Below are positions 40,001-47,730 of a stretch of DNA of 64,000 nt, in pieces. The stretch's first letter is position 1. Every line of letters starts with the position of its first letter. The notes under the pieces were generated by a model that worked only from the letters and a program-made list of their open reading frames with translations, had not been told where the DNA came from and made no database searches. Position numbers and translations under genes: made by a program. The stretch is from Paraburkholderia sacchari (GTDB lineage Bacteria; Pseudomonadota; Gammaproteobacteria; Burkholderiales; Burkholderiaceae): positions 372,001-436,000 of the forward strand of contig NZ_JTDB02000002.1 of NCBI RefSeq assembly GCF_000785435.2, given 5' to 3'.

Positions 40001-40088
40001 GGTCGCGAATATCGGGCCGGTATATATATTTGAGATCGTCTAGCTTGGCGATCAGCTCGAGCTCGATCTGATTTTCGGTTGTAGTCAT
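37065..40088 (-). CDS. hsdR: type I restriction enzyme R subunit (HsdR, EcoR124-like)
   Basis: A 1007-residue translocase-nuclease. The N-terminal PD-(D/E)XK nuclease shows Asp120 (YDVLLLING) and Glu134-x-Lys136 (QIELKT). The SF2 motor shows Walker A HTTGSGKT (274-281), motif II DECH (394-397) and motif III TGTP (421-424); a helical C-terminal domain binds the methylase core. ATG at 40088 (MTTTENQIELELIAKLDD). First gene of the R-S-X-M operon, with a terminator hairpin just upstream that insulates it from the integrase remnant. It cleaves unmodified DNA after ATP-driven translocation. Confidence 0.96.
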   Translation of the reverse strand: MTTTENQIELELIAKLDDLKYIYRPDIRDRAALEANFRGKFQELNRVTLTDSEFQRLLDEIVSPDVFTAAHTLRNRNAFTRDDGTPLNYTLVNINDWCKNTFEVVRQLRINTDYSHHRYDVLLLINGIPVVQIELKTLGINPRRAIEQVVEYKNDAGNGYTRTLLCFIQLFVVSNRDSTYYFANNNDRHFSFNAEERFLPIYQYAAPDNSKITGIDRFADAFLAKCTLGQTISRYMVLVASEQKLLMMRPYQIYAVKNIVEWIEKNLGNGYVWHTTGSGKTLTSFKASTLLKANPNIEKCLFVVDRKDLDRQTREEFNRFQEGCVEENTNTDTLVNRLLSDDAADKVIVCTIQKLGLALDENSKRNKGREKKGLSTYADLLEPLRDKRVVFIFDECHRSQFGENHQAIKEFFPKAQLFGFTGTPIFRENATYKRIEGDVQTLKMTKDLFQESLHQYTITDAIGDRNVLRFHVDYYKPDGKNAIKPGETLAKLAIVDAILAKHDAATGARKFNAILATTSINDAIEYYNIFNKVQAEKQKTDASFVPLNIAAVFSPPADVSADVKQLQEDLPREQEDNKHEPEAKKDALKSIIAGYNDRFGTNHRIEEFDLYYQDVQKRIKDQQYSNADLRKADPRGKFAHKIDITIVVDMLLTGFDSKYLNTLYVDKNLKYHALIQAFSRTNRLLNDTKPYGHILDFRGQQDAVDSAIALFSGKKIEKAREIWLVEKAPVVIDKLKAAKEELDSFMKSQGLSGKPEDVANLTGDNALVGFVNYFKRVQKLQTQLDQYTDLTAEQKQAIQAVLPKDELNAFRGVYLETARWLKTQQNKPGDQKSEEVNQLDFEFVLFASATIDYDYIMKLITDFSASLPGKATMSRDELIGLIGADSKFLDEREDITEYVRGLKAGEGLDESAIRAGYQRFKDQKASRELANFAAKHGLPAASLQAFVDDILSRKIFDGEQLTELLAPLELGWKARTQKELALMSDLIPLLKKRTGGRDISGLKAYEE

Positions 40089-40121
40089 CAACAAGCCCCA
40101 AAACTTGGTTACCGCTTACAA

Positions 40122-40153
40122 GCAAAAAAGCCCACGTCCCGCGGGCTTTCGTC
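40122..40153 (-). terminator. terminator between the integrase remnant and hsdR
   Basis: Stem AAAGCCC/GGGCTTT with loop GCGGGACGT, followed on the minus strand by TTTGC. It lies upstream of hsdR and would stop transcripts from the integrase remnant. Confidence 0.75.
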
Positions 40154-40303
40154 AATATCCGCGCCACCGATTTTCCACTCACTTGGCGCGGCTTTCACTT
40201 TCTGTGTCGCCCAGCAGCCCTGCACGTGCATCCTAATTGCCAGAGACTGCAAATGTGCTGCATTGTACAGCGTCGGGCTAAGCCACCGCCCGCACCTTGA
40301 ATC

Positions 40304-40770
40304 TCAGCCGGCACCCCCTTCTTCGCCCGCGGATTTTCTAGTCCCCGCCCGTATTGAAGCCTCTGAGCTGGTCATCACATCGGTGCGGATGCTTTCGGAG
40401 GTTCGACGGTCAGCCCAAGCCTGCATCATCGTGCGCCGGTCTTCTACAAACGTTGTGCGGTTGTAAGCTGTGCCGAGCGCATCTGGAACCTTATGCGCGA
40501 GCTGATGTTCAATGACTTCGGCGGGAAACCGCAATTGCTCGTGCAGGATCGTGCGTGCCATCGCCCTAAAGCCATGGCCAGTAGTCTCAGTTTTCGTATC
40601 AAAGCGCCATTCGGCGCAACGCCGCATTGATTGCCGCTTCGCTCATTGGCTTTTTCGGATCGCGACCGGGAAACACGTACTCGCGGTGGCCGGTAAGCGC
40701 TTGCAGCTCGCGCAGTGTCGCGACGGCCTGAGCGGCGAGCGGCACGAGGTGGTCCGTCTTCGCTTTGGTT
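40304..40770 (-). pseudogene. remnant of a second P4-type integrase, frameshifted
   Basis: The C-terminal half of an integrase closely similar to the intact one at 29822. An upstream part in one frame (TKAKTDHLVPLAAQAVATLRE...YVFPGRDPKKPMSEAAINAALRRM) continues in another frame (FDTKTETTGHGFRAMARTILHEQ...YNRTTFVEDRRTMMQAWAD). The shift is at about 40602-40612, where one extra base turns ATG-GGC-TTT into ATG-GCG-CTT-TGA. The 5' half is missing: the homology ends at about 40770, where a helicase fragment begins on the other strand. It cannot make an active recombinase. Confidence 0.88.
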
Positions 40771-41046
40771 ACCAACCTCGACCTTCCGCTGCTGATCGTG
40801 GACGAGGCGCATCGCCTCAAGAATCCGTCGACGCCAATCAGCAAGGTGTTCGCGGAACGATCCGGCGACCCCGATGCTGGTGCCTTTAAAGGTATCTTCC
40901 GTCGGATGCTGTTTGTGACCGCGACGCCATTCGCGCTCGGACACTCCGAACTCATCGAGGTCCTCAGTCGCATGGGCGCTGTCCGCCCACTCGAACCCGC
41001 GTGCCGTTGCACCACAGGATCCGCGACGCGCTCACGATGGATCTGA
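40765..41046 (+). pseudogene. SNF2/DEAH helicase fragment
   Basis: About 70 residues of a superfamily 2 helicase: LLIVDEAHRLKNPSTP (motif II), FRRMLFVTATPFALGHSEL (motif III), then LIEVLSRMGAV. No Walker A or C-terminal helicase motifs are present and the 3' end runs into unrelated sequence. The fragment abuts the integrase remnant in opposite orientation. This motif style is common in defence-associated helicases, so it is a likely relic of another defence locus. Confidence 0.7.
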
Positions 41047-41664
41047 GTAGTCCAGAGCAGAAAGCAAGATCGTGAGCCCAGAGGTGTCGATGCCGATGTG
41101 AGATTGACCAGCATCCCTCGCCGTTTGAATACTGCTCGCATGCCGACGCGCCGATCACGATCTGATTGTGTGTGGATCCGAAGCGGAGATTGGAGTACGC
41201 TTTCTGGAGCAATGACTGCGGCACTGCCGCAATGGCAGGCGGCGCAACTGCCGACCCAGTCAAGATGGTCATGAGTTTGAGTGCACGTTACAGTGAGTTC
41301 GCGCCAAGCCCTCCCGTGGGGGCATTTCTAGAATTGCGGCGAGCTTCTCTGTCGCGCCCGGCGTGCGTCAGCGAGAATGTTCGATCCTCCTCCGCGCACA
41401 GAGACCCGCACCTTTCTGTCCTTTGTCTCTTGGGCCGGTAGGCCTAGGCTCTACGATCCATGTGATTGACGCGGGCGATCAAATGTTGGCCGCAGCGAGC
41501 TTGATTTGCCCTTCGCGATGTCTCGCTGATTCTCGAAGAGAACACGAAGAGAACACGGAAATTTTCAAATCAAAAAAATTTTGAACTACTAATCTGAGTA
41601 ATATCAACTTCACACTCAGGACTCCGTGATATCATTTTTTTAGATCACTCGCTTACATGCAAAC
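41047..41664. other. right-end island sequence and junction, no intact gene
   Basis: About 620 bp. It contains short out-of-frame coding-like stretches (for example CVDPKRRLEYAFWSNDCG at about 41166-41220) that I could not assign, then the 17-bp tRNA repeat at 41379, then an AT-rich stretch from about 41540 with a TGATATCA palindrome (41627-41634) just before the XRE regulator. Confidence 0.5.
41379..41395 (+). repeat. attR candidate of the tRNA-Ala island
   Basis: 17 bp identical to tRNA-Ala positions 29608-29624, same orientation. Identity ends before the last seven bases of the tRNA proper. With the tRNA copy it delimits about 11.8 kb holding int, the hsd operon and gene debris. Confidence 0.75.
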
Positions 41665-42024
41665 ATGAACGAGAAGGACGAACAATTTGTCAGGGAGCTC
41701 GGCGCCCGTGTTGCCACCGCCCGCAAGGCACACAGCATGTCCCAGCAGCAACTAGCAGACGCGCTCGGCATTGCCCAGCAAACGCTGGCTCACTACGAAT
41801 GCGGACGCTCGCGCATCCCCGTGTCTATGTTGCCGGCGCTTGCAGACCTACTGACACTTTCGTTCGACGAACTAATGGGCAAACCCGTAGTTCAATGGAG
41901 CGACAAGCATGTAGCAATGTCCCGCCTACAGCAGCAAATTGCCGCAATCGAGCAACTGCCCAAGATCAAACAGCAGTTCGTCTCACAAATGTTGGACACA
42001 GTGCTGGCACAAGCACAGCAGTAA
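41665..42024 (+). CDS. XRE-family helix-turn-helix regulator
   Basis: A 119-residue protein. The Cro/C1-type HTH (about 9-66) reads LGARVATARKAHSMSQQQLADALGIAQQTLAHYECGRSRIP-like, a good XRE match. The C-terminal half is helical (SRLQQQIAAIEQLPKIKQQFVSQML) and may dimerise. It lies 94 bp upstream of a SymE-like gene in the same direction, with a strong hairpin between. A perfect TGATATCA palindrome lies just upstream and may be its operator. Confidence 0.88.
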   Translation: MNEKDEQFVRELGARVATARKAHSMSQQQLADALGIAQQTLAHYECGRSRIPVSMLPALADLLTLSFDELMGKPVVQWSDKHVAMSRLQQQIAAIEQLPKIKQQFVSQMLDTVLAQAQQ

Positions 42025-42051
42025 AACGAAACCCAGAGCCGTAAACAAAGC

Positions 42052-42086
42052 GCGGGCTGCAAGTGTTACCAGCACTCACAGCCCGC
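42052..42086 (+). promoter_or_regulatory. stem-loop between the XRE and SymE genes
   Basis: Arms GCGGGCTG/CAGCCCGC (8 bp), symmetric CA/CA internal loop, then AGTG/CACT with a 7-nt loop. It ends 32 nt before the SymE start codon. There is no T tract, so it may be a leader or attenuator structure instead of a plain terminator. Confidence 0.6.
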
Positions 42087-42118
42087 TAACCACAACCAAC
42101 TCAATACAGGAGTTGCCC

Positions 42119-42343
42119 ATGGCTAACGCCAATCTTAATGCATTGCCCGCACATCCCGTGCGCCACGTAACCATTCAGCAGTCCTGGCGATATCGCCGCA
42201 TTAACGCGCGAACCCACGCCGACCCGCCGCTATACCCTTGGATAAAACTCGCCGGCCGATGGCTGGAACTCGCAGGCTTCGAAGCGGGCCAACGAGTAAA
42301 AGTCGAAGTGCAACACGGCAGACTCGTCATCACGCAAGATTAA
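42119..42343 (+). CDS. SymE-family toxin-like protein
   Basis: A 74-residue protein with the SymE domain (about 35-72, PLYPWIKLAGRWLELAGFEAG...VEVQHGRLVIT), an AbrB-fold segment. E. coli SymE is an SOS-induced toxin acting on nucleic acid or nucleoid and is repressed by antisense RNA SymR. Start ATG at 42119 follows AGGAG at good spacing. The XRE regulator upstream and the hairpin between suggest a protein- or leader-based control. A GC stem followed by TTTG (42363-42384) may terminate the transcript. Confidence 0.85.
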   Translation: MANANLNALPAHPVRHVTIQQSWRYRRINARTHADPPLYPWIKLAGRWLELAGFEAGQRVKVEVQHGRLVITQD

Positions 42344-42361
42344 GCAGAACGACAAACAACG

Positions 42362-42385
42362 CCCCCGGCCCCCGCCGGGGTTTGT
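42362..42385 (+). terminator. terminator hairpin after the SymE gene
   Basis: Stem CCCCGGC/GCCGGGG with a four-C loop followed by TTTGTCCTT. It lies between convergent genes and may serve both. Confidence 0.65.
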
Positions 42386-42389
42386 CCTT

Positions 42390-42839
42390 CTAAGGCTCCC
42401 GAATCTCCGCCTCCACCAGCATCTTCAACAACGCCACCGACTCCTGCCACCCGAGATAACAAGCCTCAACGGGAATAACCTCAGGAATCCCTTCCTGCAC
42501 CGCAGTCAACTCCGTCCCGCAAAACACACCGCGCAGCGTAACCGTAGTCTCCATCACCCCGGGCAAATTCGGATCATCAAAAACGCCGGTATACCGAATC
42601 CGCTCCCCCGGCGCGAGCTCCAGATACTCCCCGCCAAACGAGTGACTAGCGCCATTAGTGAAGTTCGTAAACGACATCCGATACTTCCCACCCACAACCG
42701 CATCAAGCTGATGCACGGTCCCGGTAAACCCATTCGGCGGCAGCCATTTAGCCAACGCAGCGGCATCCAGAAACGCGCGATAAACCCGCTCAGGCGGCGC
42801 AGTAAAAACGCGATGAATTCGAACGGTACCAGTAGCCAT
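42390..42839 (-). CDS. SRPBCC/AHSA1-domain protein
   Basis: A 149-residue START-like domain protein of the Aha1-C family (TVRIHRVFTAPPERVYRAF start, VGGKYRMSFTNF, LAPGERIRYTGVF). These bind hydrophobic ligands or act as stress-related helper proteins; the ligand is unknown. ATG at 42839 is preferred because GGAGG lies about 6 nt upstream; the ATG two codons earlier abuts that site. Confidence 0.9.
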   Translation of the reverse strand: MATGTVRIHRVFTAPPERVYRAFLDAAALAKWLPPNGFTGTVHQLDAVVGGKYRMSFTNFTNGASHSFGGEYLELAPGERIRYTGVFDDPNLPGVMETTVTLRGVFCGTELTAVQEGIPEVIPVEACYLGWQESVALLKMLVEAEIREP

Positions 42840-43026
42840 CTCCATCCTCCACGCAGTCACAAATGAGCAAAACAACAAACCCAATCACCCAATGATTCTA
42901 GGCGACGGTCCAACAAACCGACTCCAGCAAGCCCCCCGCACCGCAGCAACCCAACTTGTCCCATTGCCCTAAACTAATTCCTATGCCCCGGGCCACCCGC
43001 CCGCGCCCAGTCCTTCGGAGGCCACC

Positions 43027-43320
43027 ATGCCCGCCGTCCAGCTTGAGACTCAAAAAGTCGATTACGAAGGTTTCGAGATCCATGTCAGCGCGATGCCAGT
43101 CCAGGAAGGCGGCACGCGCTACACCTACACCGCCTACGTCTGCCACCCAGGCGCGGACGTGACGCTGCCGGGCCACTCGATCCCATACCACCCGGACGGC
43201 GAAGAAACCTTCCGCAGCGAGCAAGAAGCGGTAGAAGAGGCGGCGCATGTGGGCCGGAGCATCATCGAGGGCACGCATCCCGATCTATCGGTGCTTTCGC
43301 TCGTGACCCACGGTTACTAG
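43027..43320 (+). CDS. small conserved-looking hypothetical protein
   Basis: A 97-residue soluble protein, unrecognised. It has a good ribosome site (GGAGGCC before the ATG) and strong third-position GC bias. The sequence is acidic with aromatic beta-like strands (YEGFEIHVSAMPVQEGG, YTYTAYVCHPG) and a helical end. No signal peptide. It stands alone, divergent from the SRPBCC gene. Confidence 0.75.
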   Translation: MPAVQLETQKVDYEGFEIHVSAMPVQEGGTRYTYTAYVCHPGADVTLPGHSIPYHPDGEETFRSEQEAVEEAAHVGRSIIEGTHPDLSVLSLVTHGY

Positions 43321-43667
43321 CCGAAGCCGCAACTAACAGCCGCGGTCGGCCAGCCACAACGCACCCATCTGCGGCGCAGCACTCCCGCTGCGCCCGGAGC
43401 CAACTCGCGTCCGCCAAGAACCCTGCGCCCAGCCCACAACCCCAAACCCGCAACACAAGCTCCCCGCCGCATCAACCTTTTCGTTGCGCATCCCCATCGC
43501 ATCCACAAAAATTCCGCGTGTTTGCCAGTCAGGCATTGCGTAATGAATCCGATTCTTATTAACATTTCCGGAGTGTAAGGTCTGCAGGCCGTGCGCGCGC
43601 CTCAAAAGCGCAGCCGCACCGTCCCTGCGCCGCAACAAGCCACAACAACTCACCGTCCAGCACTCTC
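43321..43667. other. upstream region of the porin gene, no gene seen
   Basis: 347 bp. An AT-richer patch at about 43530-43570 (TCTTATTAACATTTCC) probably belongs to the porin promoter. Minus-strand ORFs of 60-100 codons here lack ribosome sites and coding character. Confidence 0.5.
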
Positions 43668-44789
43668 ATGACCCGCCCTTCGCACAAGAAGGCCGCGCTC
43701 GCCGCCGCCTGTGCCGCAACTTTTGTCTGCCTGAGCGCATCCGCGCAGGCTCAATCCACCGTCACGCTCTACGGCGAGATCGACGCGGGCCTTGCCTACG
43801 CGAACAACGTCAGCGGCCACTCGCAATATCAGCTCACCTCGGGTCTCATCGACGGCAGCTTCTGGGGCCTGCAAGGCAGCGAGGATCTCGGCGGTGGCAT
43901 GAAGGCGCTGTTCCGTCTCGAGCACGGCTTCGCGCCGGCCAACGGCGAGGCGCGCAACGATCACCCGTACTACGTCGGCCTCGAATCGGAGACGTTCGGC
44001 ACGCTTACGCTCGGCCGCCAGTACGACTCGATCCACGACTATTTCGCGCCCTTCACGCTCACGGGCGGCGTGGGCGGCACCGCGTTCGCGCATCCGTTCG
44101 ACAACGACAACGCCAACAACTCGTACCTCGCCGCCAACGCCATCAAGTACGCGAGCGCGAACTATGGCGGCTTCACGTTCGGCGGCATGTACGCGTTCTC
44201 GAACGGCGCGGGTCGTTTCGCCGATAACCGCGCCTACAGCATCGGCGCGAACTACACGGGCGGCGCGTTCAGCGCGGGCATTGCGTGGCTGCACAACAAT
44301 GGCCGCGGCGCGACCGACAACGGCGCGTATGAGCCGTTCGCGCTGCCGGGCTCGGGGGACGCGGCGGGTTCGGTTATCGATACCTTCGTCGGAAAGCAGG
44401 ACACCATCGGCGTGGGGGCGAACTATGTGATCGGCGACGTGACGCTCGGCGCCGCGTGGTCGCGCTCGATCCAGACCGGTGTCGTCGATGCGCAAAGCGG
44501 CTTTGGGCTGCCGTCCGTCGCGTTCAGCAACTACGAGGTCAACGCGGTCTGGCAGGTCACGCAGGCGGTGTCGCTCGCGGGCATGTACGTCTACACGAAG
44601 GGTTCGGATGCGCACTGGCACGAGGGCGCGCTGCAGGCCGTCTATCAGTTCTCGAAGCGCACCGACGTTTACGCTGAAACGATCTATCAGCGCGCAACGG
44701 CGGGCGCGCCCGCGGCCATCAATTCGTTCGATCCTGCCAGTGGACGTAACCAGCTCGTGGTCGCCACGGGTATCCGCCACCGCTTCTAA
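43668..44789 (+). CDS. outer-membrane general porin (OmpC-like, Burkholderia type)
   Basis: A 373-residue trimeric porin. A Sec signal ends near SASAQAQ, followed by STVTLYGEIDAGLAYANN, the typical first strand of beta-proteobacterial porins, then GSFWGLQGSEDLGGGMKALFRLE and the closing ATGIRHRF with the C-terminal Phe that BAM recognises. Sixteen amphipathic strands are expected. It allows diffusion of small hydrophilic solutes. Burkholderia carry many paralogues, so the solute preference is open. Confidence 0.95.
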   Translation: MTRPSHKKAALAAACAATFVCLSASAQAQSTVTLYGEIDAGLAYANNVSGHSQYQLTSGLIDGSFWGLQGSEDLGGGMKALFRLEHGFAPANGEARNDHPYYVGLESETFGTLTLGRQYDSIHDYFAPFTLTGGVGGTAFAHPFDNDNANNSYLAANAIKYASANYGGFTFGGMYAFSNGAGRFADNRAYSIGANYTGGAFSAGIAWLHNNGRGATDNGAYEPFALPGSGDAAGSVIDTFVGKQDTIGVGANYVIGDVTLGAAWSRSIQTGVVDAQSGFGLPSVAFSNYEVNAVWQVTQAVSLAGMYVYTKGSDAHWHEGALQAVYQFSKRTDVYAETIYQRATAGAPAAINSFDPASGRNQLVVATGIRHRF

Positions 44790-44840
44790 TCCAGGCGCAC
44801 TGCCAGGCGCGCCGGCCGCCGCATGATGGCCGGCGCGCGC

Positions 44841-44870
44841 ATCCAGGCAGTTCCAGGCAGTCCCAGGCAG
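44841..44870. repeat. 10-bp tandem repeat, three copies
   Basis: Three units of NNCCAGGCAG (ATCCAGGCAG, TTCCAGGCAG, TCCCAGGCAG) between the porin and the membrane-protein gene. Too short to infer a role. Confidence 0.7.
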
Positions 44871-44959
44871 TCAGGGCGACGGTCAGCGCATTCGCGCGTG
44901 CGCTGCTACCATCGGCCGTTCTCCCCTCATCGCCGTCTTCATTGCGGCCTTCCGCCCCG

Positions 44960-45766
44960 ATGCTCGCGCTCAAGCTCACGCTCGTCCCGCTCTTCCTGCT
45001 GTTCGTCTCGATGGCCGGCAAGCACTGGGGGCCGAAGGTCGCGGGCTGGCTAGCCGGGTTGCCCGTGATCGCGGGCCCGATTCTCTGGCTGCTCGTGATG
45101 GAGCACGGCAATGCGTTTGGCGCGCGCGCCGTCACGCTTTCGCTTTACGCGATCCTCGCTTCCGAGGCGTTCAATTTCGCTTATGCCTGGACGTGCCGCG
45201 CGCGGCCCTGGTGGTTTGCGCTCGCGGTGGCGTTTGCTGCGTGGTTCGCTTGCGCGTGCGTGCTGTCGCGCCTGCCGGTGTCGTGGCCGTGGGCACTGGG
45301 CGTGGCGCTGGCCGCTACGCTGTTTGGCCAGGCCTTCCTGCCGCGCAGCACCGTGGTGGCCGCCGGCGCGCCGCTCACGCGCACCGATCTCGCTGGGCGC
45401 ATGGCGGCGGGCGCTGCGCTTACGCTGTCCGTCACGGCCTTGTCCACGCGCCTCGGCCCGGTGTGGAGTGGTTTGTTCGCGGTGTTTCCGCTGCTCAGCA
45501 GCGTGCTGGCGGTGTCGTCGCATCGCGCGCACGGCGCGGAGTTCGTGATTGCGTTGCTGCGCGGGATGGTGCTCGGGCGTTTCGGGTTTGCGGCGTTCTG
45601 TCTGGTGTTGTCGCTGGGGTTGCAACATCAGGCGGCTACGCTGGCGTTTGCCGAAGCGGTCGCGGTCGCCATGCTGGTTCAGGCGGCGAGCGGTCGCCTT
45701 GCGCGGCTCAAGCGCGCGGATCCCGCGCAAAGCGGCGTGCGTGCCGATGCCGTTTCCACGGAGTAA
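44960..45766 (+). CDS. multi-pass membrane protein of unknown function
   Basis: A 268-residue hydrophobic protein with about eight predicted helices, starting MLALKLTLVPLFLLFVSMAGK; ATG at 44960 is preferred over an upstream TTG. The two halves look similar in hydrophobic pattern, suggesting an internal duplication. No transporter motif was recognised. It follows the porin by 170 bp and is probably separate from it. Confidence 0.78.
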   Translation: MLALKLTLVPLFLLFVSMAGKHWGPKVAGWLAGLPVIAGPILWLLVMEHGNAFGARAVTLSLYAILASEAFNFAYAWTCRARPWWFALAVAFAAWFACACVLSRLPVSWPWALGVALAATLFGQAFLPRSTVVAAGAPLTRTDLAGRMAAGAALTLSVTALSTRLGPVWSGLFAVFPLLSSVLAVSSHRAHGAEFVIALLRGMVLGRFGFAAFCLVLSLGLQHQAATLAFAEAVAVAMLVQAASGRLARLKRADPAQSGVRADAVSTE

Positions 45767-45812
45767 CCGGCGGGCGGGGCAGGAGCGGCAGAGGGGGCAG
45801 AGGCAAGGAAAA

Positions 45813-45839
45813 AGGCCCGGACAACGCGTGTCCGGGCAA
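45813..45839 (-). terminator. hairpin with T tract (minus strand)
   Basis: Stem GCCCGGACA/TGTCCGGGC; on the minus strand it is followed by CTTTTTTCC. It is a second, distal terminator beyond the DUF4148 gene. Confidence 0.7.
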
Positions 45840-45935
45840 GCCGCCGGATTACCGGCGGCGGAGGTTTTCTGTACGTGTGTCGCGCGCGGCGCACGAGATG
45901 CCGCGAGGCGATGTCATCTAATCTGATTGCACAAA

Positions 45936-45979
45936 AGTTGACGGGCCCGCTCTCCAATTCGATCGAGAGCGGGCCCGTC
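45936..45979 (-). terminator. terminator of the DUF4148 gene
   Basis: A 15-bp perfect stem (GACGGGCCCGCTCTC and its complement) around a 10-nt loop, followed on the minus strand by AACTTTTG. About 50 nt after the gene's stop. Confidence 0.85.
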
Positions 45980-46031
45980 CGTTGTGCTTCTCGCAGCGCA
46001 CCGCCGGGCGGGGCGCTGCCTTCGTCGGCGC

Positions 46032-46337
46032 TTACTGGCCGAAGTAGACCGACTTGGCCGGCGTCACGCGGCCGCCGGCTTGCGTCGAGCCGTTCGTCGA
46101 TGCACCGTAGGCCGTGGCTTCAGCCGTTGCGTTCTGCTGCGCGACCTTCGCCCGTGCGGTTTGAATGTCGGCCGGGTAGTACGGGCTCGAAACGCCCGGA
46201 CGATAGCCGGCTTGTTCGAGTTGCACGAGTTCTGCGCGCACCTGGGCGCGGGTCAGCGGCTGGCTTTCTTGAGCGAACGACAGGGCCGGGGCGGCAAGAA
46301 CGGTAGCGGCAAGGGCTGCGGCAATCAGGGTCTTCAT
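46032..46337 (-). CDS. DUF4148 periplasmic small protein
   Basis: A 101-residue exported protein typical of Burkholderiaceae. A Sec signal (MKTLIAAALAATVLAAPALSFA) is followed by the DUF4148 pattern QPLTRAQVRAELVQLEQAGYRPGVSSPYYPADIQTA. Function unknown; members are abundant and often stress- or host-regulated. It is monocistronic with two terminators. ATG at 46337 with GGAGGTTATT upstream. Confidence 0.93.
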   Translation of the reverse strand: MKTLIAAALAATVLAAPALSFAQESQPLTRAQVRAELVQLEQAGYRPGVSSPYYPADIQTARAKVAQQNATAEATAYGASTNGSTQAGGRVTPAKSVYFGQ

Positions 46338-46590
46338 GATCAATAACCTCCAAAGTTTATCTTTTGAACCGTAACAATCGGTTTGTTCGGTCCGTTGATG
46401 TAACTTTATTGCCGCGCGCTTTGAAGATAAATATCGAGATATGGCAAATATCTTTACGGAAATAAAGATAATTGCCGCTGGGTGCCTGCGCGAATGCGCG
46501 CTTCGTGGCGGCGACGGTGAGGCAAAATAATGCGCGAGAGGCCGCACAATGCGGTTCACGCGACTCCGCTTACCTTCGAGGAGATTTCTG

Positions 46591-46839
46591 ATGAAAAACG
46601 CATTGGGCCGTCAGGCCGTGATGGCCGCTGCGCTGGCGGGTCTTGCAACGGCAGGCGTCGCGAACGCCGCCGACACGGTGAACTGCTATGGCGTCGCCAA
46701 GGCTGGCCAGAACGATTGCGCGAGCAAGACTGGCGTGCACGATTGCGCGGGCGAGGCCAAGGTCGATCACGACAAGGGCGACTTCAAGACGATGCCCAAG
46801 GGCACCTGCGAAAAGCTCGGCGGCACGCCGGAGCAGTAA
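46591..46839 (+). CDS. bufA: BufA-type bufferin precursor peptide (DUF2282)
   Basis: An 82-residue RiPP precursor. A Sec signal (about 1-27, [16 protein letters not shown]) precedes a small Cys-containing core with four Cys (Cys32, Cys43, Cys52, Cys73) in NCYGVAK, NDCASK, HDCAGE and GTCEKLGG. This is the DUF2282/BufA1 pattern; in characterised bufferins Cys residues are converted by the DUF692 enzyme into copper-binding heterocycles and the peptide buffers copper in the periplasm. A GAGGAG ribosome site precedes the ATG. First gene of a three-gene operon. Confidence 0.93.
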   Translation: MKNALGRQAVMAAALAGLATAGVANAADTVNCYGVAKAGQNDCASKTGVHDCAGEAKVDHDKGDFKTMPKGTCEKLGGTPEQ

Positions 46840-46851
46840 GCAAGGCGCGGC

Positions 46852-47730
46852 ATGAGCACGATGCTGCATTCGCCTTCGCGCACGAGTGGGGCGCAAGGCG
46901 TCGGCATCGGTTTGCGTCACGTGCACTATGGCGCGTTCATGGACGCGCGGCCGCCGGTCGGCTGGGTCGAGGTCCATAGCGAAAACTATTTCGGCGATGG
47001 CGGCTACGACCTGCACGTGCTCGAAACGGTGCGCCGCGATATGCCTGTGAGTCTGCACGGCGTGGGCCTCGGGCTTGGCTCGGCGGCACCGCTTGACGAT
47101 ACGCATCTCGCACGTCTTGAGCGGCTCGTCGAGCGCATCGAACCGGCGCTCGTTTCGGAGCATCTGTGCTGGGGCGCGACGCCTCACGCCGCGCTGCACG
47201 ATCTTTTGCCGATGCCGCTCACGCAGGCGTCGCTCGATCATCTATGCGCGCGCGTCGCGCGGATGCAGGACACGCTGCGCCGGCGCGTGCTGATCGAAAA
47301 CGTCTCCACGTACGTGCGCTTTCGCGGCGATACGCTTGGCGAGACGGCTTTCCTGGCCGAACTCGCGCGCCGCACCGGCTGCGGCGTGCTGCTCGACGTG
47401 AACAATCTCTACGTGAACCAGTGCAATCACGGCGAGGACGCGCTCGCGGCGATGGCGGCGTTGCCGCGCGAAGCGGTGGGCGAGTTGCATCTCGCGGGGC
47501 ATCGCGTGACGGAGGCAGCGGTGATCGACGATCACGGCTCGCGCGTCGCGCCTGAAGTCTGGGCGCTTTATGAGGCTGCGTTGCATCGATTCGGCGCGGT
47601 GCCCACGCTGATCGAGTGGGACACGGGCGTGCCGCCGCTCGATGTGCTGCTCGACGAAGCGAGGCTCGCGCGCGAGCGCATGACGCGCATTGCGCACGAT
47701 CCGCTCGCGAGCGCGCAGGTGCGCGCATGA
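46852..47730 (+). CDS. bufB: DUF692 multinuclear non-heme iron enzyme (BufB/MNIO)
   Basis: A 292-residue TIM-barrel oxidase of the MNIO family (as MbnB, TglH, ChrH). Candidate iron ligands appear in order: His42-Ser-Glu44 (VHSENYF), His69 (SLHG), His104 (SEHLCWG), Glu149 (LIENVSTY), Asp182 with Asn184-Asn185 (LDVNNLY), His213 and His217 (ELHLAGH), Asp227-His228 (DDHGSRV) and Glu255 (IEWDTG). It should oxidise Cys residues of the upstream precursor. It starts 12 bp after bufA and its stop overlaps the next start by 4 bp. Confidence 0.95.
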   Translation: MSTMLHSPSRTSGAQGVGIGLRHVHYGAFMDARPPVGWVEVHSENYFGDGGYDLHVLETVRRDMPVSLHGVGLGLGSAAPLDDTHLARLERLVERIEPALVSEHLCWGATPHAALHDLLPMPLTQASLDHLCARVARMQDTLRRRVLIENVSTYVRFRGDTLGETAFLAELARRTGCGVLLDVNNLYVNQCNHGEDALAAMAALPREAVGELHLAGHRVTEAAVIDDHGSRVAPEVWALYEAALHRFGAVPTLIEWDTGVPPLDVLLDEARLARERMTRIAHDPLASAQVRA

